Made by a program: the position numbers and the translations under genes
Shown: positions 21,553 to 32,848 of the stretch, one piece after another
How positions within the stretch are numbered: the stretch's first letter is position 1
How the letters are laid out: each line of letters opens with the position of its first letter
The notes under the pieces: generated by a model
The model's database searches: none
Told to the model about the DNA's origin: nothing
The model's input: only the letters and a program-made list of their open reading frames with translations
Assembly (NCBI GenBank): GCA_035079385.1
Contig: JAVHKY010000003.1
Span: 12,937,501-13,001,500, forward strand
DNA from: Aspidiotus rigidus
Taxonomy: Eukaryota; Arthropoda; Insecta; Hemiptera; Diaspididae
Direction: 5' to 3'
DNA length: 64,000 bases

Positions 21553-22650
21553 ACGATGAGATTTATTTCAGAAATAATAACGAAACGAAATTCCAAATTG
21601 TCCGATAATATCGGACGACGTAGATATTTTAGTGGGTATTATTTATTCATGATCGCATCTAGCTTCGGTGTTTCGTGAATCATGAAATTCGGAACAAAGT
21701 AGAACTAGCGAAAAGTTCAACTCAAGATTTCCTGAGAATATCCATATATATGAAATAAATGCCCTGGTTTTCTGTTTTGTGTTGTGAGGAAAGTCGATCC
21801 GAGAAATAGAAAGTAGTTCGGTGTGTTTTTGATCGATTGCATAGATAGAATCGTGGTTCGAACTATGAATACAGAACGTGATCTATTATATCATCATCCT
21901 CTGTTTCGTATTATCACTCTGCTGTTTCAGTGCGATACTGTTCGAAATCGAAAGAGAACTGAATTAAGAAACGATGAGATTTATTTCAGAAGTAGGTTAT
22001 AACGAAACGCAACTGAAAATTGTTCCATAATATCGGAAGACGTAGATATTTTATTGGGTATTATTGATTCGCTTGATGGCATCTAGTTTCGGTTTTTCGT
22101 GAACTATGAAATTTGGAACGAAGTGGAATTAGGCCTAGGTAGCCAAAAGTTGAACTCGAGATTTCATGAGAATACTAATACAAAATATTTCCCTGGTTTT
22201 CTGTTTTCTTCTGTGAGTGAAGTCGATCGGATGAAGAGACTGACAAGCGCGAGTGGATCATTACTCATTAACCGGAGAAAGAGTTTAAAAAGAGGTAGCG
22301 AGTAGTTCGATGTGTTTTTGATCAATTGCATTTATAAATAGAATTGTGGTTCGAATTATAAATACAGAACGTGATCTTCGATCGCATGAAATGATATCTG
22401 ATCTAATTTATTTATCAAATCGAATTATGCAATGCTGATAGATGAAAAATAAAATAGCATCAATTCTCGACTTCACTGGATTCAAGATTTCAAGGAACAC
22501 CCATGGCAAATATACCTACGCAGTTAGATAGAATTGTGGTTTAAATTATGAATACAAAACCGCTTGAAATGATATCTGCTCTATTCTATTCTAGGTATTC
22601 ATCAATCAAATTATTTGATACCGGTAGATATCTAATGAAGAAAATTTCAT
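21553..22650 (+). repeat. Divergent tandem repeat, about 420-bp unit
   Basis: Unit 1 begins at AAACGATGAGATTTATTTCA (about 21553) and unit 2 at the same words (about 21969). They share blocks such as GACGTAGATATTTTA, CCCTGGTTTTCTGTTTT, AAGTCGATC and ATACAGAACGTGATCT. Part of a third unit (AGAATTGTGGTTTAAATTATG, GAAATGATATCTG) is at about 22528-22650. Identity is estimated at around 80 percent. The start of unit 1 is displaced leftward (about 21030-21088) by the TTAA-flanked insertion. No coding frame is conserved between units. Confidence 0.75.
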
Positions 22651-22835
22651 TGGTAGGTATTAAGATATGGCCATAATGAGATTTGGTGGAGTTTTAGAGA
22701 ATTTCTGAAAAAGAATAATACATTATTGTTATTGAATAGGAGAAACCCAAGTCTTGCTATTGACAGATTTGGGACAGATGTAGGAGTAGGACAGAATGAT
22801 ATGCCAGCGCCTGGCGCTGTGATGGCTAAGTTCTG

Positions 22836-22840
<5 letters not shown>

Positions 22841-22897
<57 letters not shown>
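22841..22897 (+). repeat. (TG)n microsatellite
   Basis: An uninterrupted TG run of 57 bp. The Cys/Val open frame across it is an artefact of the repeat. Confidence 0.97.
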
Positions 22898-22898
<1 letters not shown>

Positions 22899-22974
22899 GT
22901 GTATACGACCTTAGTACATACTGTGAAAACTAGTGGGAATGAAAATTCGCTCTGTTATTGTAGACCGTCGTCCC

Positions 22975-23235
22975 AAATCAGCGAGCGCAAAGCGCCAGTC
23001 TGTTACCACAAATCGGCGAGCCCATCACTACAAAACCGCGAGCGCGTAGCGCGAGGCTGCCAGGCGCCGCCTGCGGGCAGGCCTAGCCGCCAGGCGCGCC
23101 GTAAGCTTAGAATAACGAGCGCGAAGCGCGAGTCCGTCATGCAGCGCGCAGCGCGATACAAAACAGCGAGCGCGTAGCGCGAGCCTGCCGGGCGCCGCAG
23201 GCCCAGCCGCCAGGCGCGCCGCAAGCGGCTAGTTA
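22975..23235. repeat. GC-rich patch of imperfect GAGCGCG(A/T)AGCGCGAG repeats
   Basis: In AT-rich surroundings this 260-bp patch is made of repeats: GCGAGCGCGTAGCGCGAG (23038 and 23167), ACGAGCGCGAAGCGCGAG (23116), AGCGAGCGCAAAGCGCC (22979) and AGCGCGCAGCGCGATAC (23142). The longer block CAGCCGCCAGGCGCGCCGTA / CCAGCCGCCAGGCGCGCCGC occurs at 23088 and 23206. Most units are self-complementary. Open frames on both strands across it follow from GC content. Its origin is unknown. Confidence 0.8.
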
Positions 23236-23665
23236 CAAAGATAAAGTGAGAGAAAAATATGACTCTAAATTCATAATTATTGCGTGTCACATTGAAAGAA
23301 ATGAGTTCGTAGCAGAGTAGTCCAGCGAAAGCCAAAATCTGAATGTAGGTGAATTTTCACTAATAAGGGAAAAGCTGAAAGCCAGCATTATTGCTAGACC
23401 TTTGTAAGCCAAAACCCAAAATAAGCCAATTTTTTTAGCTTTCCTGATTCCCGCAAAATAGGCAAATGCACTGCTTGAGTGTTGAAATTTCAAGTTTAAC
23501 TGCTCCTTAAATTTACATTTTTCAAATATTTGTCGATTATCAAGTATGGTACCTCCTGATGAATGTCAAGAATACCCTTTCTGTTCATTTTCTGTCAAGT
23601 TTACTCTTCAGTCACGGCGAGGTTTTAGGTTCAAGTTGTCCGCCCTCAATCAGTTCTAAATCAGG

Positions 23666-24035
23666 TCAGGAGATTTTTTCGTCATATTTCCTCTTCTATC
23701 CTTATCTATATGATACCTTGTGAACATCCACACTTATCAACATCCTTTAGTCACCTCCTCCCTATAGGGATTTGCGGCTCTTTCCTGTAGGCTTTGGTGT
23801 GGAATTGCAACAGCCTAATATATTGTGGTGTTCGGAACCTCTCACTCACAAGGTGAAACTTCCTTCTGAAGACGAAATGTGGCGATGTAATCTTAGGGCC
23901 TGGTTGCGTAGTGGTTTAGTTCGCGGGTTTGTTTCCCGCTCGGGCCAGGAGATTTTTTCGTCATATTTCCTCTTCTATCCTTATCCACATAATGATTCCT
24001 TGGGAGCATCCGCACTTATCCACATCCTTTAATTC
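23666..24035 (+). mobile_element. tRNA-derived SINE-like sequence, one full head and a partial copy
   Basis: At 23895-23950 the sequence GGCCTGGTTGCGTAGTGGTT, then TAGTTCGCGGGTTTGTTTCC, resembles a tRNA 5' half with box A (TTGCGTAGTGG) and box B (GGTTTGTTTCC) of a pol III promoter. It is followed by AGGAGATTTTTTCGTCATAT. The same 3' body occurs alone at 23666-23758 (AGGAGATTTTTTCGTCATAT) and inverted at about 63840-63890. The tRNA-like head cannot fold as an intact tRNA and is not called a tRNA gene. Confidence 0.6.
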
Positions 24036-24039
24036 GATT

Positions 24040-26800
24040 AGGTAGTTCAAATTTTATGTTAGTCAGTCGGTCATTCAGTCAGTCAAAACATTCGAATTGC
24101 AAACCATTCGCTCAATTTTATGGTTTGACTTAACTTAAGCTTAACACGCCGCTTGCTCCATTCTTTAGGCCAGGCTGGCTTCCCAAAAGAATTAGCAAAG
24201 ATAAGAAGGATCGATTTTTGTTCAGTTCAGATGTTCAGTCGTTCAGCATAGAAGTCTGTATTGCAGTCATGCAATGGAGATCAATACAAACTGGAAAATT
24301 GGTATCTTCCAGAAATATGTTAGAGCCCCAATTCTCCTGGTCGTTTTATCCGGACTTACAGTTCTTCATAACAATCATTGATCCAGCCAAATGACTTTTA
24401 TCTCCCTTGAATAAGGCATACTCGTATGCGTATAAATGAGGTGAGAAAATGTAACGCACTCTAGCGGCTGAATCATGAACTTCAACGAAAAAAATAAAGG
24501 AGCATTGTTTCTAGGAAATTTTGTGTAAAATATTTTTTGATTGAAATTTTTTTCTTGTATTGGATCTCTAATTATTGCTTTTTTTTAAAAAAAAAAACTC
24601 AATTCCCCACCTCCTTGCACCTTCCCAGAAGGGAAAACTAAATTTGGGTTCGTTGGGATTTTTAAAATTAATAGTCAAAGAAGGGTCTCAAATATTAAAT
24701 GAAAAGATTAGCCCTGTGTTCTTCGTTTTCAGGTAGATCTCTTCCTTCCATGGTCTAAACTGATGTTAGCTCATATTTTGCAGCTATGTGGACGACGACG
24801 AACCCAATTAGCAGCTACCTAACTGCGTCTCACTTCGCGAAAAATTGACGCTCGGCCAGAGATCTCGAATATTTTAGCGGAATATTATATGAAAAAATTC
24901 AATCAGAATATACCGCTACCCGTCAAACGGGCGCTATAATTCGCTCTTTTGTAGAAAAGCTGCCCGTCATCAATATTGTGCTTGAAATCTGGCAACGCGG
25001 CGGCTTTGGAGTACCTATAATAAAGGTGAAAATTACCGCCGTGCACAATCCGCACACAGGTATGACGACTGATAAAAATAAGGCGTACAACCTTTTCGTC
25101 TAACATTTGCGCACAAATCTGGCGAACGCTGACAAGTAAAAAATTATGGACCCAGAAAATTTATACATGTTACTCGTACCTACCTTTCCCCCTTTTTCGT
25201 TATTCCGCCAGTTTTGAGAGGTACAATTCTCGCGGAAATCACTAGGTCGATTCGTAAGGTAATCATTCTCGTATTTTTAAAGTACGCGAGCAATATTTGG
25301 TTAATGGCTCGCTTGTCAGCAAAAATCGTTTCGAGTCCATACGAGCAGCTTTGGATTTTGTACTCGCTCAGAATATCCATCGACGTTGGCGAACTTACGT
25401 GGTCAACTTTGAGAAGTTTAATGAAGTCGTGGGATGCACACCATTAATTTTACACGAACAACTGACCGGCAGGCCATATTATAGATGTTGACGTTTGCTG
25501 AATGTTCAATTTTCGAAGTACACGAGTGTTGTACCTCGTTCGATGTATGATTGGCGTGAAATTTTCCTTCTTTAATTATCACTCGCTCGTGGTGTAATAA
25601 TTATTGTAAGAGTTTGCTACTGCGCGTAATGATTGGATGTTATACACTTTTCTGATACGGAAAAGACTCATCAAATTACCAACGTAGAAGTGAAGGATAA
25701 AATTGTAGACACTTGAGCTCGTAATAAGAAAGCGAGCTAGAAAAGGAAAACGAGGAAAGGAGAAGAGAAACCGTGCTGAAGAAAAAATGTCAAAGACAAA
25801 GATAGAGAAGATTTTAAAGCCACCATTACTACTTCTATAGTAGACTACTTGACTACGCTACTTTTCTGAAAATGAGTTAGGAAAAAAAATGAGATGCCAC
25901 TTTCTTTTTAGCGTTATGTTCTTCGAATAAATAAGTCACATTATCGACAGATCTGTAGCGTAACCATGGTTACCAACGCTTCGTGCAGGTCTTATGTAAA
26001 AAATTTCGGTTTTACGTTCCTAAATTTTGATGTGTCATTAGAAATGTGTAATCGTGTGGAACAGAATGCTGTACCTGGTAATCAACACGAAGTTTTGGGA
26101 TGCTTCGGTCTGCAAAAATTACGAGTTTTCAATATAACGAAAAAAATAAGAGCTTCCTCGCTTCGATTTTTTTCTTCTTCACACTAGAGATAGTTCGCAT
26201 AAGTTCGCCAGAAATTATCTGAAGCCGCATTTATTTCAATAATAATTGAACAACTTCCCGTTAGAAGGACGTCTGTCCAAAAGAAATAAGTAAATTGAAC
26301 GGACACCCTTTCCACGGAAAGGTGCCTAATTGTAGAAAATTTACCCTGTAAAAAATTATTTATTTATTTGCTGGCCTGCCTTAACCTTTGTTATTTCAAA
26401 TATTGAAGTGAAATATCTGCCTCAAAATTAAGTGACAGTTTTCGCTCATTATTGTTACTATTTTATTATTATTAAAATATATAAAATAAGTCACCGCGAA
26501 ATTTATTTCCTCCCAATGTTTATCCTTTTATCACCCCATCCCTTTCCTCCAGAAAATTGGATCCTTGGGTCTATGAAGAAGATGAGCATCTTTTCTTAAA
26601 ATATAAAAGTCCTTCGACTATTTAGAGACCTCGAGCTTTTGGGTTAGCGCCTTGAATCGACCAAACGTACAGTTTCTCACAAGATTCATTCTTCCCCATC
26701 GCTGTTCTAGATAGAGAAAATGAAACGCAAGGAAGAGAAAGGTCGCTGCCAATTTTGAATCGGACGCGAAGCACTCGTGTGCAATGTGAAAAATTTTACA
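24040..26800. other. Gene-less stretch
   Basis: No splice-linked coding chain or complete element was recognised. A short frame at 25297-25491 (MVNGSLVSKNRFESIRAALD and on) looks more protein-like than its neighbours. The RFESI-type wording is reminiscent of piggyBac-type transposase N-terminal regions, but this is too weak to call. There is an A/T run at 24575-24597. The rest shows no structure I can name. Confidence 0.35.
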
Positions 26801-26929
26801 GTTTGTGAACTGTCTTTAGTGAAAAACTGTTGGTAGACAGTAACAAGTGTCCTACAGGCGAATCAGGATGAACGAATTTAGGGTCAACGAACGTTTCTCC
26901 CCAGTATTTACAGCAAAGAATTTTAACAG

Positions 26930-27700
26930 GGAACCTGTTTTATCGGGGGGTAAACTGAAGGAAAATGACGGGCGCCGGGCGCCGTCCGGCAAGAAAAAGG
27001 GACTTGGAAAAATTTTGATGAAGCGATAGGAGGGGGACTTATCCTCTCTGCTTCATGCAGTATATTATACTAGGTTTATACTACGTATTATACTAGGCGT
27101 ATACTAGGTCCAAGCCTCCTTTATACTAGGTCTAGGCATCCTTCATACCATAAGCTTACAAGATCTTTATCAATAGCTTATACTAGCAGTTTGTCCTAGC
27201 TCTGTACTTGGTCTTAGGCTTCCTTTATACTATCGGTCTAGGAGGTCTGTATTAGTGGTTTTACTAGCTCTGTGACGTCATCAGATAGTGATGGCACGTT
27301 GATCGTGACGTCACAGATCTCCATCGTGACGTCATCAGATCTTAACGTCATTAGATCGTGTGACGTCATCAGATTATGACGTCATCAAATCGTGACGTCA
27401 TCAGATCTCCAAACTGATAACAGAATAGGCCTACCGGGGGTACCACACAGGCTGTAAAAATAAATAGCAGGAAACCTGTTTCATGGGGGCAAGCTGTAAC
27501 ATTTAGTAAATTATAATTGGAGAATTTTAAGCTATAAAAGGGGGAATTTTAACAATTTTGTATATCAAGCTACAATATTATGATGGGAAAAGCATCTCAA
27601 GGTGGTGAGGAACAAAGTTCACTCTACTTGAGACGACAAAAAGCAAAAAATGACACTTACATGATTACTCCCATAAAACAGGTTCCTTGTTTGCCTCAAT
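26930..27700. repeat. Composite dispersed repeat: CAGGGAACCTG, TATACTAGG and TGACGTCA modules
   Basis: Order: AACAGGGAACCTGTTTTATC (26929), GGGACTTGGAAAAATTTTGA (26999), several TATACTAGG-type words (27060-27250), the TGACGTCA array (27273-27400), AGGAAACCTGTTTCATGGGG (27466), and the inverted CCCATAAAACAGGTTCCTTG (27671). The same modules recur separately through 29200-41550 and at 51640-51850 and 53690-53830, so this is one repeat family present in many pieces. It has no coding capacity I can see. Confidence 0.65.
27273..27400. repeat. Array of six perfect TGACGTCA palindromes
   Basis: TGACGTCA occurs at 27273, 27306, 27327, 27361, 27377 and 27393, with a variant TAACGTCA at 27353, mostly inside the longer word GTGACGTCATCAGAT. 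TGACGTCA is the cAMP-response-element octamer bound by bZIP factors (established knowledge). Whether it acts so here is unknown; the array is part of the dispersed repeat family. Confidence 0.85.
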
Positions 27701-28535
27701 TAACAGAGTTAATGAAGGCAATTCCGAGCAGCTAACTGTGTGGGCTGCGAGTTTTTAATTTTTAAATAGCGAGATAAATTGTATGCGAGCAAAAAGGCGT
27801 TTGAAGAGAGGTAATGGTTTGAACCTAACAATCTTGAAAACGCAAGCTGAAAGCTAAATTGTACAGAAGTCCAAATTTCATTCTTCTGATCTCTTCGAAA
27901 TTTAATTGGAGCTCTTTTGAATCTTGAAATAATAATGACATAATTGGATGCCATTCTTGCGACCTTATTAGTTTATACGCAGATGACTGCCCTTCCGTCA
28001 TTCTTTATGAGATTTTACAATACCATTCACGGTGATAAGACACTGTAAAGAGGGATGTGATGGGACGCTCTGTTGTATGGGCAAAATGATATTACCACTT
28101 TTCCGTTAGAGCTTGTGGATTAGTAGTGACATCATTTGGCTTCATCTTTCATAGGATTAGGTCTGAATCTGATAGTTGTATTTGAATAATTTTTGTGGTA
28201 CCTCGATGATGTCTTTCTACGTTTATGACGTCATCTATGCCAAAAAATCAGAATTTTAGAATTGCAGTTCTTAGCAGGAGAATTGAAGCGGGAGGACATA
28301 AGCTGCAGTTGAAAGTGTTTGTCCATTCAGCAAGGGTCACGTTGCACCCAAGAACCAATGCAGCAGCGTCCTATTTATTCCAGCTCTTAATCCTATACAG
28401 TCAGCATCAACACCCACCAAAATTATAAATTGTTTCTATGGAAAGAAAGTTTCTGTCGATTGTATTTCAGAGTCAGCAGAATGCAAGTGTCGATCTTATG
28501 ACATCGTCGAAGTAGAAACAGTATTCAGATTTCCA
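27701..28535. other. Gene-less stretch
   Basis: Isolated TATGACGTCATC at 28226. The frames at 27709-27954 and 28225-28428 are not recognisable. Nothing else is supported. Confidence 0.35.
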
Positions 28536-28745
28536 GACATGTTCAGGTTCATCTTCTTTGGGCGTCTTTTTCTTCGTCTCAGTTCGCTCAGGGAGAAAAC
28601 ATTCGGGCACATAACGTTCGGGTATTCATTAGCGAGCAAAATATTGTACGGCTATTTTGTTTTAGGACGAAACTTTTTTGGGGAAACGGTTTTCGTGCAC
28701 ATACGTCTTCGGACAAATGTCCGAGAATCGGGAGTTCTGTGGAAG
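28536..28745. repeat. Single-sided repeat with TTCGGG words, MULE-end-like
   Basis: ACATTCGGGCACATAACGTT, then TTCGGGTATTC, GGGGAAACGGTTTTCG, CTTCGGACAAATGTCCGAG within 200 bp. The wording resembles the end arrays of the MULE at 10029-12052 (ACATTCGG, AACGTTTTCGGGG). A matching opposite end was not found, so this is probably a solo end or remnant. The open frames on both strands across it are low confidence. Confidence 0.4.
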
Positions 28746-30432
28746 TCCTATTATTGTGGTTGAGTGATGATAGCGTTGCGCTGCGCTGCACCCCTACTGA
28801 GGGAGGGAAAATTGAAACGAAATTGAACTACGGTGGTCATTGGAGAAAAATGAACAATTATTGAAAATAACACTCTTCTGACATCCCTTGAAAGATGGTC
28901 TATAAACACCATTCTACAAATAGGATAAGATGACGAAAGAACGCGCGCGTTCTCACGATTATTTTGGGTGGGTAGCGTCGCACTAAACTCACAGATAGGA
29001 TAACAAGTTGCGAGCGTCATAAGCAGATAGGCGTGTTTCATGTCTGTGCTCTGACCTCTACCATAATTCCAAAATTTGCATGCTTGCGCATGCGTGCGTG
29101 CGGATGACCTTGGGCCTTGGGAAAAATAGGTCGAATATCTCGACCCTTGGGCAATTCCAAAATTTGCGTGCGTGTGTGTGCAGATATCTTCGTTGTATGC
29201 AGTGCACTACTTGTATGCTAGACTCTTTATACTAGGTTTAAGCCTCCCTTTTCCTAGCTTTTCTCTAGGTTTAAGGCTTCATAATTCTGTATTTTGTGTC
29301 TCTTCTCTTCCTTTATAATAAACAATGACGTCATCAGCTTTGACACCTTCTCCAACTATCAGGTTATCAACTGTTGACGTCATGAGCCGTAACCCTGAGG
29401 TCTCCTACAACTGTGACGTCATCAGCTGGTGACGTCACCAACCTCAAACCTCATTCTGAAATTTGTGACTTCAATCCACCTCCACTCATCCGTGCAATCT
29501 GTAAGTGTTTAGTATAGGCTTTTATATTGCTATAATTATGGTAGGTTTAAGCTCGGCGCGGCGTAGTGTCATAGAGGTTAATAGTAGCGTAGTATAGTTT
29601 AATGTCGATAGCGAATGAGCCCCCGTGGATTGGACAGCTCAACTTACAGTACACTACGCCTATATTAATCCAAGAACGGAGGCTCACTCACCTAGATAGC
29701 GCATCTTACAATACACCATCACGCCTATATTAGTCCAAGAATGGAGCGTAGGTACGCCTCCACGAAAAAAATTCACAAGCTAGGCCTTGATTTTATCTCA
29801 AAGCAGGCATGGTCTTTAAATATAAGTGAGTTCATATATTTACCAGTGGATATGAAACATGATCTTTCCGCCAGGAAATCTCCTCTTTTACTGTTGCGTA
29901 AATAAGTGATTTAGGGTTCCTCCTGAGTTGCTACCTATACAGCGACATAGAAACAAGTTCGAATGACGGACCTTTGAGTCCTACATACCGCCATAAAATT
30001 CGGCAGAAGTACCTTTACTGTTGAACGAAGCGCTTGCGTCTTTAGCGATCCTAGCGGATGATCGGCCCAAAATCCTTCTATTGTACAATGATAGATGCGT
30101 TATAGTAGGCGATGTGTTCGGTGGTGAATAATTCCTTTATTTACTGCAGCGGGAAAGAGGAGAGAGCGGAAAGAAGTTGAGGGATCACATAGATACGAGA
30201 GGAAATTTTGTAACGGGGAAAGAAATCACCACTGATTGTTGTTGTTTTCTGAATACAATTTTTCAGGCCTCCTGAAAACACAACAATCCGGACGGGACAC
30301 TTTTCCGAGGAATGTACTCTTTATAAACGCAGTTTGGATGATCTATCATCCGCATTAACGCTTAAGCTCGAAATTTCTTGCTACAGTTGATGGAGTCTGC
30401 AGAATTCTTCATTGTATATTTTTCTTGGAAGC
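28746..30432. other. Gene-less stretch with repeat-family pieces
   Basis: 29215-29290 has TATACTAGGTTTAAGCC and CTAGGTTTAAGGC. 29325-29435 has four TGACGTCA words (ATGACGTCATCAGC, TTGACGTCATGAGC, GTGACGTCATCAGC, GTGACGTCACCAAC). The run of short clauses at 29630-29760 contains a local duplication (ACGCCTATATTAATCCAAGA at 29656 and ACGCCTATATTAGTCCAAGA at 29721). No gene is seen. Confidence 0.45.
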
Positions 30433-31073
30433 CAGTGTACGTGCATATGAAAAGGGCCCACTTGATTGGTATGGAGTTATTAAAAAAGTGTGAAAGTAGA
30501 TGAAATTCTGAGTCCAACAAGACCTTCTTGAAATTGTTAGGTCCAAAATTCATGTCAGGGAAGTGGTATTGAAGTTGAAAATTGGAAAATCGGGTTTTTA
30601 CGGAATCGGCTAATAAAAATTGCATTACGGAAGTTTACAATGTTTCATAAAATTTATGTAAAATGTTTAGACTTCTGGAAAAATTTGATTTTCTTGAGAA
30701 AAAAACATTCTGGAATGAAGAATAATAAGTTTATTACTAGAGTGTAAGAGTCAAATTAAAAAAAAAAAAAAAAAAAAATGAAAATTCATCCAGTAGATGA
30801 CGAGCTAGAGTATATCAAAGTTTTTTAAGTCACAGATGAAGAAATTACAAAGTGTCACAGAACAAAATATGAAGATCTCACTTTCTCATGATTTTGTTCA
30901 ATTTTTAGTTCTCATCTCATGAAAAGAATCTTACTACTGGAAAGCTGAGGTCTTTTTATACAATGATACATCAAAATACAAAAAATCACAATTTGGACCT
31001 ACATTCAAACTTTTGCAATTTTAAGAAAAACTGTGATCGACCAAGTGGGCCCTTTTCATATGCACGTACACTG
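30433..31073. mobile_element. 641-bp element with perfect 32-bp inverted ends
   Basis: CAGTGTACGTGCATATGAAA and on (30433-30464) is exactly inverted at 31042-31073. The interior is A-rich, with a poly-A run near 30758-30778, and non-coding. Ends in CAGTG..CACTG, but no TA or other target duplication is obvious at the borders. Superfamily unassigned. Confidence 0.75.
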
Positions 31074-32195
31074 AATGACGAACCACTAATAGTTTGAGAA
31101 TGATTGGTCTATGGAGAGCGGTACAGCTTCGGTATTGAAGAAGTCATTTTCAACAGGAAGGATTTTGACTTGTCAGAAATAATTAGCTTTTTTTTTTGGT
31201 ACCCTTGGCTGTATCGTTGTGCTTGTAGAGGCTAAATCTGGACTTGATAACTTCATGGCTCTCCTTAAGAAATTTTTCCCCTTTTCTGGCGTCGTTTTCT
31301 TGTTAAAAAACTAGTCTGAGAATCTTACATCTGTCTTCTTCGTCGTAACTTCCCCTGCCTATTATCCGCTCATTGGGCTTATTCAGGAAAACGACGGCTT
31401 CCTTAACGAGGTTAAACGAAGAACGCAGGGAACCTGTTTTATGAGTCATATCAGATTTGGGATTGAGAATTCAAGGAAGCCTAGACCTAGATAAAGGTAG
31501 CATAAAGAAGGTCTAGACTTACTATAAGCCTAGTATAATATAGTTTGAGAGTCTAAATGTTTCTCGAATCTCGAGCTATATATGATAGAAGGGGGACTTG
31601 GAAAAATTCCTATCATATAATTAATAGATGACCTGTGCTGCTCCGCAGCGTTAGTATAATTGATGATATAATTCAACTATGACACCTGGACAGGGGGAAT
31701 ATATTATTATAGGTGGAATATATCCACATAAGAAATGTAATTGGTGAAACCGCGTTCTTATGTTTTGGGAATTTGCTTTAAGGGAGGCTAAGTTGATCAA
31801 GGAGTGATGGCGGGTCGGAGGGTGTAAAAAATCAGCCCGAGCAGTTCAGTTGAAGTCCCTGGCAAATTGGAAAAGGGGGTTCGTTTTCCTTTCACAAGTA
31901 TCCCCTTAAGAAATGTACAGAGAAAAATTGCGTTTCGATTTTTTGAAAATTTGTGAGGAAGGTGAAGGTGGAGTAAATTGTTGAGTGACGGCAAATCTGT
32001 TGGTGAGAAGCATTCATATAAAAAAAAAAAAAAAAAAAAAGATTGACGCTGGTACACTGAATGAAATGGTTCAATTTCACAATTTGTTGGGTTTTACAAC
32101 GCGCAGACATGCGCGCGCCGCCTAAGTTACCAATTATTGTATAGGCCTATTCAATGTGTGAAAGTGACATTTTCCTCGTGAGTACGAGTATTCGA
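31074..32195. other. Gene-less stretch with dispersed-repeat pieces and poly-A
   Basis: 31425-31445 AGGGAACCTGTTTTATGAG; 31470-31550 AAGCCTAGACCTAGATAAAG and related TACTAGG-type words in inverted orientation; 31585-31620 ATGATAGAAGGGGGACTTGG, with a matching CCTATCATATA. A 20-bp A run lies at 32021-32040. AAGAAATGTACAGAGAAAAA at 31911 is shared with 32370 and with the tandem repeat at 32849. No gene. Confidence 0.45.
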
Positions 32196-32256
32196 GATCA
32201 TTATTAACAGTTTTATCACCTCTGTTATGAATGTGATAAAACTGTTAATAATGATC
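32196..32256. repeat. Perfect 24-bp hairpin between duplicated flanks
   Basis: GATCATTATTAACAGTTTTA and on (32196-32219) is exactly inverted at 32233-32256 around a 13-nt loop. The 13-bp word TATTCAATGTGTG occurs both at 32148-32160 and directly after the hairpin at 32257-32269. The arrangement suggests a replication template switch that copied the arm and then resumed upstream. Confidence 0.8.
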
Positions 32257-32848
32257 TATTCAATGTGTGTTCAGTGTGCTCTTGATAAGAAAGCGTTTTT
32301 CCGTTGTACCGATCCCGATCCTGTTTTTTACACCTCAAGACAATTTCATCTAAAAAATACCTATATCCATAAGAAATGTACAGGGCAAAATCGCGTTTCA
32401 ATACTACCCAAAACTGAAGTCAGGGACGGGTCAGCCAATGGGTAATGGCTTACTTATGGGTCGGAAGTATTTATTCAAAGGAAAGATCAGCCCAATCTGT
32501 CCAGAGGAAATGTCTGACGAATTTTATTAAGTTTTACTGAATTTTTTTCAGTATATAAATAGATAATATGTGAAAAGCTCAATTGAGGAAAATTCAAGAA
32601 CGCCTTAAGTCGAGCGGCTGCTGGTCCTTAATGGCTCAGCTGGTGTGCTAAATGGACAAATTAAAGAAACTGAAGCAAATTGGTTGAGTAGAACGGCCAG
32701 ACGGACTGTCATAAAGTTATTTTTGAAAGTTTTTTCATATATATAAAAAAAAAAAAAAGATAGAAGGTGCCAATGTTCAAGTTCATGCCTCTCTCACTGC
32801 TGGATGAGTCAACATACGTACTATAGCTACTAGATAGCTACGCTTCTC

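Noticed and set aside
22842..23177. 111-residue open frame starting in the TG microsatellite
   Set aside because: It begins with alternating Cys/Val coded by the repeat and continues in the GC-rich patch, where every frame is open. No protein family or splice signals.
23895..23950. Functional tRNA gene
   Set aside because: Box A and box B words are present but the cloverleaf cannot be completed (no acceptor-stem pairing), and the body repeats as a SINE would.
25297..25491. 64-residue frame, possible piggyBac transposase fragment (SKNRFESIRAALDF)
   Set aside because: Only one short motif-like match, no acidic catalytic residues or neighbouring fragment; too weak to call.
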